Part shown: in pieces, positions 34,481 through 46,910 of the stretch
Layout of the letters: each line of letters opens with the position of its first letter
Numbering within the stretch: the stretch's first letter is position 1
Assembly: GCA_038373885.1 (NCBI GenBank)
Contig: JAWZYV010017493.1
Location: 1,639,911-1,703,910 of the forward strand
Direction of reading: 5' to 3'
Origin: Cheiracanthium punctorium
Lineage: Eukaryota; Arthropoda; Arachnida; Araneae; Cheiracanthiidae
Length of the DNA stretch: 64,000 nucleotides
Notes under the pieces: model-generated
Told to the model about the DNA's origin: nothing
The model's input: only the letters and a program-made list of their open reading frames with translations
The model's database searches: none
Translations under genes and position numbers: made by a program

Positions 34481-34653
34481 CAGGGGCGTAGCCAGAAATT
34501 TTTCATGGGGAGGGTTACGACTACTACAACTCATATATATGTATACGTGTGTGTGATAATGTAGTGAAGAATGCACATTTTGTATGGCAAAAAATTCCTC
34601 ATGGGGGGGGTTATGACCCCCCTAACCCTCCCCCCCCCTCGGCTACCCCCCTG
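34481..34653. mobile_element. Non-autonomous hAT-like element, 173 bp
   Basis: The left end CAGGGGCGTAGCC and the right end, in reverse complement CAGGGGGGTAGCC, are inverted repeats. The flanks ATCACAGA (34473-34480) and ATCTCAGA (34654-34661) are an 8-bp duplication with one mismatch. A second, partial copy lies at 59868-59998. Confidence 0.8.
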
Positions 34654-35556
34654 ATCTCAGAAAATGGGTAAAAAATGTATCGGATAAAAGTATAATATTT
34701 TATCATTTGTGTACTGCGAAATACATTAGGTCCCTTCTCTAAATCCTATGTAGCTCAACAGTGATAGCGTCCTGAATACCTTTGTAATTTATTTGCCGAT
34801 TGTATAAATTTTTTGTTAATTAAAATAATAATTATTTATTTATTTGTTTTGGGAAAATTTATTAATATTGTAACACGATTATTCTTGGGTACTTCATTTC
34901 GTATAAAGTCCACTAAATATGATAACAGATTTCTATTTCACCGTAGAATATTCTTATATACTATTAAACTAAAGCTTTTATTTCTTGAAAAGCTGTTTCA
35001 CCCAAATCCTTCTGTTTTGGCATTTTAAAATAAAGACATTCTGTACTTTTTTGTGTGGTATATTGTTTATTATTTTAATAAGAGATAACAAAGTATACAT
35101 AAGAATAAATTCATAGACACACACACACACACACAAAAAAAAAAGTGCAAAATAATTTGTTTCCTCCAAAAATATCATTTTTCGTAATACCTTATGTATT
35201 TTATATAAGATATTTAGTGTGAATGAAATTCTTATGATTTTTTACCCGTTTGTATAAACTAAAGTTAAAAAGTATACATTGAAAATGTTGCAGCTGCATG
35301 TCTGACAACTCAGAAAAATTTTAGATTCAGTGTCGTACCTAGGTAAAGTAACGTTCATGTGGCAGACAACATTATGCGCTCTTTCTCTTAGAAAGACACT
35401 GAACACTTTGTACGGTCATTCTAAACATTTCTTTCGAATGACAAATTATATTTTCAAATTATAAAAGTCTCACAGATTCATGTTCTAAGAGCAGTCATTT
35501 AAAAATAGATATTTTAGCGTTTTGTTTAACTTGTTCGTTTTCATCGTTTCAAGGAA
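34654..35556. other. Non-coding interval
   Basis: AT-rich sequence with a CA microsatellite near 35117-35134; no supported gene. Confidence 0.5.
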
Positions 35557-35713
35557 GCGACGGCAGCGATTTTTTCTTCTGCACTCAGCGTTGCTTCCCG
35601 GCTTGGGTCTTTCAGTGCAACTCAAATTTGGGTTGCTGGCCCACAACAGGATCATTCAAAGACCGAAACTAGGAAGCAACGATGATTGCAGAAGAAATAA
35701 TCACTGTCGTCGC
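35557..35713. repeat. 61-bp imperfect hairpin
   Basis: Arms 35557-35617 and 35653-35713 pair at about 50 of 61 positions around a 35-base loop. They include a fully paired TTTCTTCTGCA and CGTTGCTTCC. The arms are GC-richer than the flanks. Directly downstream is CTGTAAAGGTAAGAGTG, a good 5' splice-site word. Mismatches are spread along the stem, as in an aged foldback element or a long hairpin RNA precursor. Confidence 0.75.
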
Positions 35714-38700
35714 ATATCTGTAAAGGTAAGAGTGAATGGGTTGATTGTTTCATTCATTGTGTCAGTGTCTTTGTTGGAATCTGTAACCCCTTTAAAGTAT
35801 TGCGCATGGAACGTGCCCTACCTGCCATACTCAGCTGCTCCACTGGATAGAGAAGCATAGAGAATATGAATTCATGTTGGATTTTTAATAGAATAAACTT
35901 TTTAAAAATCACTGCGATTGTGTAATTAGAGATGGTTACAAGTTTTATAAAGAAGTTGCATTTGAACTCTTCTCAAGAATTGTTAATATCAAAGACGCAA
36001 TTTCCGTTACTGCAAAATCGTTTGATATTTTGCAAAATCAATTCAGCAATAAGTTCTCTCCCCGCCCAATATGTTTAGTAGTAATTGTAAGTAAAATTAA
36101 ATAAATCAATAAATCTTATTTAAAAAGGACAAAATGTACACTAATAATGCATATGCATATATTTTATTTTTTTTTTTTATGAGAAAAGTCTTAAGCACGT
36201 ATTGAAAAATAAAAAATCTATCCTAGCTCGCAGAACATTAGCGGTGGAAGTATTTTTTGATTTTTTTAAAGTAAAATAATGTATAAATTGGTTAAACCTT
36301 CAGATGTTCAATTATGATACCTAGGCAGTTACTGATAACTAGTACCATCGCTTTTACCTATATATATGAGATCAAAATTTATAATGATTTTTATGTGAAA
36401 TTAGATCTTATTCACAACGTTTTCTCTTTACGTTCAAAACAGAAATCAAACTTCTTGAAATCATCATAGAAGTTTTTAGAGCTACAATATAAATTCCATA
36501 ACCAATAATAACAAAGAATTACACCCAGCAAGTTACGCTGTTTCAACGAAGATTTACACTCGAGGAAGGTCGAATATTATAGAAGAAAATATGATTTTAA
36601 TCAAACTTGAATAGTGAATAAATATATTTTTAACAGCAATGTGATAGAAATAGCCAGGAAGAAAATTAATCGAATATTCGAACCATTTAATCGATTAATT
36701 GACACAGACATAATTGTTATTGCATTACAGAAACTTTAAGATCCAATGACGAATAAATGTTGATAAAAAAATGTTGATAAAAATTCAGAATTTTAATCAA
36801 CAATTTAATTCGCATTAAATACAGATTAGTTCTACTGAAAATGATTTACAAATATTAATTTACTGATACCATTTAAATGTTTTTTAATTCATTAAGCAAT
36901 TTTTAATTCATTTTTTATAATCGCACTTCTATACACTTGGCTTTTAACCAAGTTTTTAAGGTATTGACCAGAGAGATTGCATTGAGTTTCAATATTTATC
37001 TCATAAAGTGCACAATTTCTATGAAATTATAGAAACAAATAATGTATATCAGAAACATTAACATATGCTTTGAAATTACGAGCTAACTGAAAAATTGGTA
37101 TCCATAAACAGTAAATCCCCCCCCCCCCCAAATTGCTTTTTTAGATTATAAAAGACCGATTTCGTTTGTAATTTCATAAGCGCAGGGTCACACGCAGGAT
37201 TTTATTTTGGGAAGAGTAAAACTCAAAAGATATCATTCAAAAAGCAAATGTTTGAGATTTTTTCTTGCACGTTATATCTTTTTGCACCGTCAACTGTTTT
37301 TAAGACGAAATAACAGCTTATAAAGCTTACTTTCTTTGACCAGGAATGACCATTACTTTTTTTTTGTTAACAACCCCTCAATTCAGCTTCCCTTTTCGAA
37401 AGGTGCGAGGTGAGGGGTCAAAGTTCTTCGGACTTGTGGGTGAGGAAATCGCTTATTTTGGAGAGTGGGGGGGGGGTTGCATTTCTAACTGACCCCTTAA
37501 GGCCCCTCCTCAGACAGAAATTTTTCTGAGTTGCGTTTTGAGGAACAATTTCCTACCCCCCTCACAAAAGCTCCTATCGCGAAATGCGATAGCTCGCCTG
37601 TCCGTTACTGATGGGAAATTTATGACCCGTTGGCGGGGTTGGGAGATTTTGACCTGTGACCTCCATCTACATGCCCCCGCTGCCTGAGCAAAATTTATTT
37701 TCACTTGAGTGTATTCGTTCGAACAGATTTAAATTGCAGAATACTCAATGATAAATTACAAGTACTATAATAAAAAAAATTATTTAATTTGCAAAGGAGA
37801 CTGCAATTTGTAAAGTGTTGTTATAAAAATTAACATTTTAAAAGAAAATATCGAAGCGCGAATATGAGAAATTTTACATCGTAATTATTCTACTATATAG
37901 TTACGCTGAACCCAGACTGGCTGACTCAATTTGTAAAGATTCCAGGCAAACCACTTCGATGTCAATATTTTACCTCCATTACTCCAAAAAGATTAAAATC
38001 CAGAAAAAGCCTAATAACACCCACACCATTCATACGATCCGCTTGAAATTTTTCATAACTATGTATAAAAATTTAAAAAACAATCTCTGTTACTTTGAAA
38101 ATCTGAAAACCCAACGGTTCCTTCATTTTTTAACGGTGTTATTCGAAAAAATCATGTGATTTTGGTACATAATTACAAATAAACTAATTATGCTAGGCAC
38201 TTCAAAATTTTGAAACTCTCTCTTTACAAGCTGTATTACATACTACGAAGACAGGTCAATCTGTATCAGTTTCAAAACTTTTAGAAAAAAATCTTAAAAA
38301 TCGGAAATTTCCGCAAAGCGTGTCACTCTTCGAAAAATCTTGCAGCTCAGATCCATGTTTAAGAATTTTTTCTGAAAATTTCACAAAAGCCACAGCGTTT
38401 TCGCTTATCGCAGTGTGTAAAACAGCTTATGAAGAACCATCTGGAATTTTTTGGAGACCATGGTGCTATTAGTTTATTTTAATTTGTGTACCAATGCTAA
38501 AAACAGAGTTCTTTTTTTACGAAGAACAGCCTTAAGAGATTTTTTGCCATTTTCAGCTCCATTTTATTTCAGAGATTCAAAAAAGCGAATAATTTGAGTG
38601 AAAAAATTAGACTTTCAAAGTGTAAAAAAATTGTCATATTCACGTCACGGTAATCTATCTGCCTTTGAAGGGAAAATTGAGATTCATTCCTTTAAAATTG

Positions 38701-39234
38701 TTTTTCTAGATTACATAGTTTATTTATTTATTTTTTCACAAATAAATCGTCTGCATGGATATGAGAATGACTGTGAACACAAAACGAAATCTTTTGAGTG
38801 CCATAAGTTTCCGCGCGTTTCCAGAAGAGGATGAAATTCGATTTGGGTGTATAATAAAAATTGAATAGGAAGTTATTTATTTTAGGTAGACGAAGACTAA
38901 ATGTATTCAGTGTAGACATTTTCGTCGAATGTTTTTTCAAGCGCCCGTTGTATTTGCCTCCACAACGGGCTTTGATTTCTAGTTTGGTTAATATGATGAA
39001 AAAGTGACATAAAAATAATACATTTTTTTAAACTTCCTTATATACATAATTGCTTAAATCTGGGCGTTGAAAAACACTTTCATTAAAAGTATGCAGTTGC
39101 GACAAATTAAAATATGCATAATAGTTTACACGATTGATTGTGTAAAATATTTTCGTGTATAATACAAATTTACCTACTTCTTAGTCCTTGACTTTGTTTT
39201 CTGATCTTTAATATATATATAATAACTTTTAAAA
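35714..39234. other. Non-coding interval
   Basis: No gene is seen. A GC-richer block at 37370-37700 with runs of C and G has frames of up to 64 codons without recognisable domains. A small hairpin GCCCGTTGT...ACAACGGGC lies at 38943-38971. Confidence 0.5.
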
Positions 39235-39975
39235 ATGGCAGTTTGGGGCGAAATAGGAATTTTTTTCCCTCGAAAACACAATTTTTGCGAATTTTCAAAA
39301 CCGATATCAGCAGAGTACGGAAAGTTTTTTCTTGGGTTGGCTAATAACCGTGTTCTTTTTTTTTTTCTTTTTGAAAAGAAGACTAACTTATGGCATGCTG
39401 GTGCCTACGGGAATTTCGGCCAAAATAGGCTACCCCCCCCCCCCCACACACACACACAGAAAAAAAAATTGGGGGGGGGGATTTTTGAAATCTGTATCAG
39501 CCGAATGCTGGAAAGTTGTTCCTGGGTTAGTAAGTAACTGCTCAACCCCCTCCCCTCCTAAAAATAAAAAAACGGACAATATCTTCAGATTGCACTGGCT
39601 CATTTAAAACCGGGTATTTTAGCGAAAGCATTTCCAAAAATAAAATTTACCGGATTTTGGAAATCTTTAATATCTCTGCGGTAAAAATGCTTCTTAATTT
39701 TAGAGTGCATCATATAAAGAAGTTTCCGCGCTCGTCTGATATCGATTTCAAAATTCGGAAAAATTGTGTTATCGGGAAGAAAATGTCTATTTTGGCCCTA
39801 ATTCCCAAATTTAAAGGCGTTGGTGCCACCGGAAGACATTGTCGAACTTCGAACAAAATTACAGGGTTATTATCCAACCCAAGTGACAACTTTTCTGACC
39901 TCGACTGATACCGATTTCGAAATTTTGCAAACTGTGTGTTTTCTGGAAAAAAATATATCCAGAACAGATAGAATC
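39235..39975. repeat. Diverged tandem units arranged as a long inverted repeat
   Basis: Units with CGATATCAG/CGGTATCAG, GGAAAGTT and CTTGGGTTGG occur in plus orientation at about 39240-39540 and in minus orientation at about 39660-39970. Because the units are ~180 bp and inverted about 39600-39650, translation gives similar peptides from both strands (for example GLANNRVLFF on plus and GLDNNPVILF on minus). No single frame stays open. Confidence 0.55.
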
Positions 39976-40430
39976 CAGAATATATATGTACACTACTGGT
40001 CAAAAGTATTGAAAGTTTCAGAATCTAACCATCTTTTCAAGAATGATACCACAAAAAATGGACAAACTTGTTAGATTTATATCTTTTTAAGAATTTTTGA
40101 ATTATAATTAGCGGTACGGAATTTTCGCAAATAAAAACAGAAAATTCGCAGGAAAAAATATGAAGGTTTGAAATTTTAATAAAATTCGCATAAACTACTT
40201 ACAAAACATTTAATGTGCTGATACTTGCAGCCCCAGATGGGCAAAATAATTGAACTATCTGGAAATAAACTCCATTTGTTGCATTTGATTTCATGTGCAA
40301 AAAAGTTCATACAAAGTTTTTCAGATGTGTTTTATCATTGTGTTCAGATCTAAATTCCCTGATTGTGGTTCAAGAGTTATTATCAACATTTCTAATTTGT
40401 TCCACAAATGGGGAGCAAATGGTTAACTTG

Positions 40431-40980
40431 AACCAGGCGAAATACACGAAAGATGAGAGATAAAATGACATAGTCAATTAATATCGTTTTGATATGGCAA
40501 TAATGAAACAAAAAATTAGGGGGTTCAGGGGGGGGGTCTTCCCCTGACGAGGCTCGAACAGCCGAGTTTCCTATCTATCTATCTATCTATATATATATAT
40601 ATAACTAATAAGTAAAACACAATATGTACTGCAAATAAGATAAACCTCGCATTACACAGTGGAACCTCCTAAAGTGACCACAAGTCTATACTGACCACAT
40701 TTGTAAATTTTCCCTTTCTAATCACCGCACATTGCAACCTTTGTAAATTGACCAGTTTATAACATGATCAATTTTGTTGATTCCGAGGGTGGTCACATAA
40801 GGCAAGTTCCACTGTGTATATATATATATATATATATAACTCGGCTGTTCGAGCCTCGTCAGGGGGAGACCCCTATGACCCCCCACCCCCTAATTTTTTA
40901 AGTTTCATTATTGCCATATTAAAACGATATTAATTAACTATGTCATTTTATCTCTCACCTTTCGTGCTTTTCGCCTGGAA
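40431..40980. mobile_element. Foldback element with ~140-bp arms
   Basis: The left arm (about 40431-40569) and right arm (about 40838-40980) are inverted copies, close to 90 percent identical. Both contain GACGAGGCTCGAACAGCCGA and GAGAGATAAAATGACATAGT in mirrored orientation. The 270-bp spacer carries TATC/TA microsatellites and the MITE at 40655-40816. Confidence 0.75.
40655..40816. mobile_element. TA-flanked MITE, 162 bp
   Basis: The left end CACAGTGGAACCTCCTAAAG and the right end, in reverse complement CACAGTGGAACTTGCCTTAT, are inverted repeats with TA outside each. Internal GTGACC / GGTCAC words also mirror. It resembles pogo-type ends and lies inside the foldback element. Confidence 0.75.
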
Positions 40981-42276
40981 CCCTATGTGGAAATTTTTAT
41001 GATTGTAACCTATTTATAGAAAAATATATGGGATGCATATCTACAGCTTACGAAATATTGTAACAATGGATTAAAGTAGTATGTCGCTTTTTTGGGACAA
41101 TTCAATAAAGGGAGTGAGAGATAAAATGGCATATTCATTAATAAAAGGCTGCTTTAGTTATTAAGAATGTAATCAACCACACCTAGAAAACAAGTGCAAA
41201 TAAGCATTTATATTAAAAAAAAAAAAGCCTCAATATGTTGAAATCAATATCGTCCAATGTAACTAAAAAACACTCGTGAAATCAGCTTTGAAACAAAATA
41301 AATTGCACTGAAATCAGCTCATCAGCTTGAGCCAAGATCCTGTAATCAGAGGCATCTTCACATGTCGGGCGTTTCAGTTTTGTATCCTCCCAATTAAATT
41401 AATTAAATATCAATGAGCACAATTTGCATTGCCCAGCACGGAGTAAAATTTACACTTATATAACATTGAAGAAGTTTAAATGCACAGAAAATTTTAAATA
41501 TGATCCTAAAAGCAAATTCTAATACTTTTGAGTCAAAATTTCGATGCGTAAACAATGTTTTCCTTCATTTTTGATCAGTCATCATATTTAAATCGGGATT
41601 CATTTTGAGTTATTCAAAAAGTTATACTGTGGTCCTGGGACAACATACGAAAAAGGGGTCCCCTCCAGCTTACCCTGACCCACCGTGAGAGGAGGAGGGG
41701 CAATTGCTTCGAATTCCACTCCTAGAGGACGTATGTTGCGAATTTTTGGCGCACAAGTCTCACGGGGAAATAAAATAATTGTGTCTTCCAAAACCTCTTC
41801 TGGATCACACAGACGCAGTCATCATGTACTAAAGTTTAAACATTCAATAAGAAAGGAAAAGAAAGGCGCCAATATATTTGACTGATTACTAATGAAGCTT
41901 TTGTAATGGATAAGTATAAACATACATCTGGGACCTGAAAACGTAAGATATAGAACTGCAATCAGAGGGTAGTATGAAAAGAAGGCGGACATTGTTGGAA
42001 GTTGGAATTACAGGAAAAAAAAGATGCGGATGATTAATAGCCAAGTTCGATTAAAATTTGTCAAACACTCTGGTCACTAGTGACTTTCGGAACAGATGAT
42101 GTGAGTTTGCCTATTCGATTGCGCGTGCATAGATACACACACATACAAATTAGTCCAATATGTTTTTACTTACTGGATAATACTATTTACTTATATTTCT
42201 TTTTAACCTTTACTTATATACTAAAGGTCCTTTTCTTTAGCATTTTATATAGCTGTGTGAAAAATTATATACAAGT

Positions 42277-42310
<34 letters not shown>

Positions 42311-43679
42311 TAATGAGCGTAATGAATAGTGCTTTAGTTGATTACCGAACATCAGAAGGAAACTTCGATATATATGGAATTACAAAAGAGAAATAAACTT
42401 TCCTACAATTTTAGGTTGAAGCTGCTTCACCTAAAAAAGTTTGTGCATTTAAACTTTTTAAATATTATATAAGTGGAAATTGTACTCCGTACTGTGCAAT
42501 GTAAATTGTCCCTCCATTTACATCATCCATCCGAAACAAATCTATTCCTTTTCAATACAAACCAAGCCTTTAAACAGAGAGTTTTTCTGCGAGGAGTCGT
42601 AAATCAAGTTCCTCCTTCTCCCCGTTTCATCTCTGCGGGTGATAACGCAACAGGTGGGCAAGTGGGGGTGGAAAACATCTGAAAATTTTTCATCAAAAAT
42701 GTGTAAATAAATCGCTAAAAATCAAATTTATGGATTAGATAAAAAATACTTATGTATTTGAAAAGGCAAAGTGCACTGCAATTTTTCTATCTTTACCAAA
42801 TTTCAAAAAAGTTAGTCTGGTCTGAGAAAATCGCAGTTGACTGTCAGAATTCGTGTCTTTGTAGATAGATGATTGTGTTTAATATTAAATAAAAAATACA
42901 TCAAAGCAATATTTCTAAAATCTGAAAGATGGAAAAGGTGAGAAGTCTTTCAAGAAAACAACAATGAAAGAAAAATTTAAAAATATTAATTTAGTGCCGA
43001 GATATTACTTGAAAACCGAAGTAATAAAATTCCCATTGCTTAACATGGAAAGGAAACTTCTTTCGATCTGTCTGAGGAAGAGCCTTAAGGCGACATTCGC
43101 AAAAAATCCCTGCTCAGATGGGAAACGAGCGACCTCTGGTGTGCGAAGCGGCCCCCTGCAGAGTGGGCGTAAGGATAAAAGGGGTTTCTTAGAGGGGGGA
43201 AGTTTTGACACTTTTATGACTTTATGACTGTGGGGGGAGAGAGAAGAGGGAAATTTTTTCTCCGCGATCTTCTTCAAAAACAGTTCTTTTTAGCTGCTTG
43301 TCTGTTTACGAATTCTGAAAGAAAGATGGTTATTTTATTTTTGATAAATTTGTGTTCGTCACAATAAGCTTTATACAGAGTGTAAAAGCTTAAAATTTGA
43401 TTTTTAATTTGAAAAAAGAAATAATGTATGTACATATATATTTATTTACGGTGTCTTTTTTTTTATCACGGTAAATAATGTTTAGATTAAACAATTATTT
43501 ATTTATTTTAATAAAATGAGCAAAATAAAAAAAGTTTTACTTTTTCCGTTATGCTTTATAATTTAAAAATATCATAAAATATTGTATGCGTAGTTAGAGC
43601 TAGTTATTGAGAAATTCTAGTAATTGAAGTGCTCAATTTTCGTTACATTTATTGTTAACATGTAATTATAACTATTAAT
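40981..43679. other. Non-coding interval
   Basis: No gene is supported. A TA microsatellite lies at 42281-42308. GC-richer patches at 41640-41760 and 43060-43260 give frames of up to 90 codons on both strands without recognisable domains. Confidence 0.5.
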
Positions 43680-43736
43680 ATGATTTTTACATTTTAACAA
43701 TAAATTAAACATTTATTGTTAAAATGTAAAAATCAT
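43680..43736. repeat. Perfect 25-bp inverted repeat, 7-bp loop
   Basis: Bases 43680-43704 and 43712-43736 are exact reverse complements (arm begins ATGATTTTTACATTTTAACA). Confidence 0.85.
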
Positions 43737-43991
43737 GCCAGTGCGAAAAATTAAATTCTTAACATAAAAATTTTTTTTAGAATGCATTACTTTCATATTA
43801 TTAAAGAGCAAAGTTTGTTTGCCTTTTTTTGCAGAATATTGAAATCTTGTATAGGACATTGTATTTGACATATTTAAATGGGATGTAGTTTATTCATTTT
43901 ATAAAAGGTTCACCTGAAAAAAAAAATACAGATAACTCAAATATCTTGCAAATGACAGATTTCTTTTTTCAAGAATTAAAAAAAAAAGGCT

Positions 43992-44166
43992 CGAGGGATC
44001 TAGGCCTAGACTTTCTAAGGGATCCTAACCCGCATTCACTCGAAGTTTCGGAAAAAACCTCGGAGAACTCCGAACGGTTAGGCCGACGCACGCGACCTGG
44101 TTTCGAACCAGGCACCTTCCGTCTCCCAGTTCAAAGCGCTAATGCTACGCACCGGTGTGACCCTTT
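43992..44166 (-). mobile_element. tRNA-derived SINE, copy A
   Basis: On the minus strand the head starts near GGGTCACACCGGTGCGTAGC. It contains a near-perfect B box, GGTTCGAAACC (44099-44109 on plus), within CCTGGTTCGAAACCAGG. The cloverleaf is degenerate, so it is not a working tRNA gene. The body (GGAGTTCTCCGAGG, GGGTTAGGATCCCTTAG) is shared with copy B at 45060-45312. Confidence 0.65.
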
Positions 44167-44176
44167 ACCTGAAATA

Positions 44177-44267
44177 CAGTCGGACCTCGATTTAACGAAT
44201 TGATTGGGACCCGCAAATTTGTTCATTAAATCGAAGCAATTTGTTCAATGGAATATCAATTTTTGTA
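44177..44267. mobile_element. pogo/Tigger-like element end
   Basis: TA followed by CAGTCGGACCTCGATTTAAC is a typical pogo-type terminus, with TTAAATCGA words inside. The matching opposite end is not adjacent; a similar end in inverse orientation lies at 50376-50557. Confidence 0.5.
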
Positions 44268-44772
44268 AAGAGTATGGTCAGTGGCGGATTTCCCAATAGG
44301 CGCATGAGGCGCGCGCCTCGGGCCTCATATTTCTAAGGGGCCACCAAATTCAGTTTTCAGAAAGAAAAAAACTATATGTAAATATCTGTTGAAGAGACAT
44401 AAACTTTGTTCATAGTTTCAGGATCGCTTCTAGAGTAGAAAACGCTTTTGAACAATCTTTCCTTTGGTGACTCCCTTTCCTCTTTACAGCATTGGACCAT
44501 AATCTAAACTAATACTTTAATACGAATACTTTTAGTTTAGAAGTAATTGATGCTTTAAGTCCGTATTTCACTGTAAAAATATTCAGAAACGTTCCTTGGA
44601 AATAAGGATAAGTTAGACTTACAAATACTATACAGAAAGTATACATTTCCCTTTGAAAACTTTACTGTTTCGTTCAACCCGTCACTTAACCGAATAGTGG
44701 TCTCACGACCTTAAAAAACAGGCAGTTCACTTAAAAATGACTAGAACTGTAAAAAAAAAATAATTAAAAAAA

Positions 44773-44980
44773 ATTCCAGTAGTGTTCCTTGAAAATTATA
44801 GGCAGCTGAGGTGCCCTAAATTCCAAGGAAAGTTGCACGAAAATACCAAGAACTTTACTGAACAATATGCAATTCAGTGGATCTTTCCTGAGCTGTTCAA
44901 TATAGTTCCTGGTATTTTCATGCAACATTCCTTGGAATTTTAGGGCCCTCAACTGTCCATTATTTCCAAGAAAAATTCCT
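44773..44980. repeat. Foldback element with ~90-bp arms
   Basis: Left arm 44773-44864 and right arm 44894-44980 are imperfect inverted copies sharing CCCTAAAATTCCAAGGAA-type and TGAAAATACCA words, with a ~30-bp spacer. A 62-codon minus-strand frame within it is a by-product of the palindrome. Confidence 0.75.
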
Positions 44981-45059
44981 AGATTTTTTGTATTGTTTTA
45001 ATTTGCTCACTATATTTTTATCTCAAAAAATACAGGTGCAGAGGGTCCCTATGCCTTTT

Positions 45060-45312
45060 CCTATCCGGAATCAATTAGTTGTGTTGGGTTGGGGGATTAC
45101 GGCCAATTATCTACAAGTAGGATCTATGCCGATGGGTGTGGGTGCTCCCCTTGGGGGTCTTTCTAAGGGATTCTAACCCCTATTTACGCTAAGTTTTGGA
45201 GGAAACCACGGAAAATTCCTAACGGTTAGGTTGGCGGATGCGACCTGGTTTTGAACCAGGCACATTCCGTCTCCCAGTTCAGAGTGCTATGCGCTCAGCC
45301 ACTGGTTGGGCC
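45060..45312 (-). mobile_element. tRNA-derived SINE, copy B
   Basis: The minus-strand head (GGCCCAACCAGTGGCTGAGC) has an A-box-like GTGGCTGAGCGC and a B box GGTTCAAAACC (45248-45258 on plus). The body matches copy A around CTTTCTAAGGGATTCTAACC and extends through a GTGGGTGCTCCCCTTGGGGG block. The head abuts the palindrome at 45313-45376. Confidence 0.65.
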
Positions 45313-45376
45313 GACCCTTTTTTTGACGACAGCTGGCTGTGCGCGAGCACAGCCAGCTGTCGTCAAAAAAAGGGTC
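45313..45376. repeat. Perfect 30-bp inverted repeat, 4-bp loop
   Basis: Bases 45313-45342 and 45347-45376 are exact reverse complements around GCGA. The arm is mixed sequence (GACCCTTTTTTTGACGACAG), not simple AT, so chance is excluded. It begins at the end of SINE copy B. Confidence 0.9.
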
Positions 45377-46383
45377 TCTACATCTGTGGCACGCATTGAA
45401 CGTTTCGATCGTCCGCCATCTTGCTGGTAGTTAAGTCGAGCGATGGCAACGGCTGCCCTTTTTTCAGCATTGGGAAAGGGTTGCGCTTCAAAGGGTTATA
45501 TGATTTAGGAAAGGACACTCTGTATTCAGTGAAATTTTCAAATATACCTAGAATATATAATTGTTGTTGGTTGTCACGATATAAAAGAAATTGAAAACAA
45601 TAATTTATCTTCTTTCGAAAAATCACTAACAATTAAAAATTTAAGCTAGGGATAACCGATTTTATCTTTTTTTGGAATCAAAACTTTCCGAGTATGCAAT
45701 GATAAAAAATTGCCGACCAATAATTAAAAAGATATGAGTTGATACATGTGCGATAACACTTTTTTGGGGGGATTGGGAGAAGATATTTGATAGTTAAAAA
45801 AAAAAGTATTGAAAAATTAAAGAAAGCAATACTTAGCGTCACCGAAATTTCACATGCGTGCAAAAGTTTCAGCTCGATCGGATGATAGTGGGTTAAAATT
45901 CATAGACAAATTTTGAACTGGAATGTCATACACAGTTAATTAAAAACTTTAAAAAAACAAATGATGATTAGTTTAATTTTTTGTTTTCAACTAAAAAATA
46001 TTTATGATAACTATATTATAAATACGGCATGTATTTTATAGTCGCAGATGAAAATGCTAAACATTAATAATAAACCTAGGACCGAAGCTTAGAGCATACC
46101 CATTTACCCATTATAAAGTGGAATTTATTTTTAAGTCAATAATATTTTGTGTGTGTGTGTATATATATATATATTATTCATACCTAATTACTCATTATTA
46201 ATTGTCCTAAACTTATTGACAGTTTTTGAATAAACAGAAAAATTAGACTAAACAGAAAGTTTACTTTTACTATTAAACTGCTTAGTTTTTCAGTTCCAAA
46301 CGGGAAATTTATGAATATATTTAAATATTTATAAATATATGTTCTTGAAGGAATGTTAAATTTTTGGTTGATTTTATCCAAGT
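45377..46383. other. Non-coding interval
   Basis: No gene is supported. A GT/TA microsatellite lies near 46150-46175. Confidence 0.5.
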
Positions 46384-46550
46384 CAGAGCCGGCCCGAGAG
46401 GCGTGCGGGGCCCCAGGCGAAGTGCAAGAGCGGGGCCTCTTCTCTATCATGTTTTATGAGATAGCAATAAAAAGGCCCAGGAGCGGGGCCTCTATAAGCG
46501 CGGGGCCTTAGGCGATCGCCTACATTCGCACCCCCCATGGGCCGGCCCTG
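46384..46550. mobile_element. Non-autonomous hAT-like element, 167 bp
   Basis: The left end CAGAGCCGGCCCGAG and the right end, in reverse complement CAGGGCCGGCCCATG, are inverted repeats. TCCAAGT occurs directly outside both (46377-46383 and 46551-46557). It is GC-rich, with a repeated GCGGGGCCTCT word. Confidence 0.75.
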
Positions 46551-46910
46551 TCCAAGTAAAGAATTCTTCTGAACTTTGATGTTAAAGTCATGTTTCTGAT
46601 TAAGTTTCCCTTGTTCTGACCTTCAAAAGTACCTGTTAAGTAGTCAAAATTTTCATGACTGAAACAAGACATATGCCAGTGATCCACAAAAAGTAATTCG
46701 ACGTAATTAAGTAACAGCTAAAAATAATCAATATAAAACTGCAGTTGCTGGGTTATACTTAACGGTTGCTGGGTTATGCTGAGGTTTATTTAGTGTTAAT
46801 CATGAAAAGTGAAACGTAGTACAAAAATTATTGAGATAAAAAATGCTTTTTAAGATGAACAAATCTATAAACATAAAAATTATTTTAAAATTTTAATACT
46901 CCTTTTGTAG

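Noticed and set aside
35522..35860. 112-codon plus-strand frame
   Set aside because: It starts at TTG and spans both arms of the hairpin at 35557-35713; coding potential is a side effect of the inverted repeat.
39710..40003. 97-codon minus-strand frame with repeated IFFP-like words
   Set aside because: The repetition reflects the underlying inverted minisatellite units; similar peptides come from the opposite strand nearby.
43005..43277. Overlapping frames of 87-90 codons on both strands
   Set aside because: They start at non-ATG codons or have no domain, and are open on both strands because of local base composition.
44090..44166. A tRNA gene on the minus strand
   Set aside because: The B box is good, but the cloverleaf, acceptor stem and anticodon arm do not form. 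A related copy nearby shows it is a SINE head.
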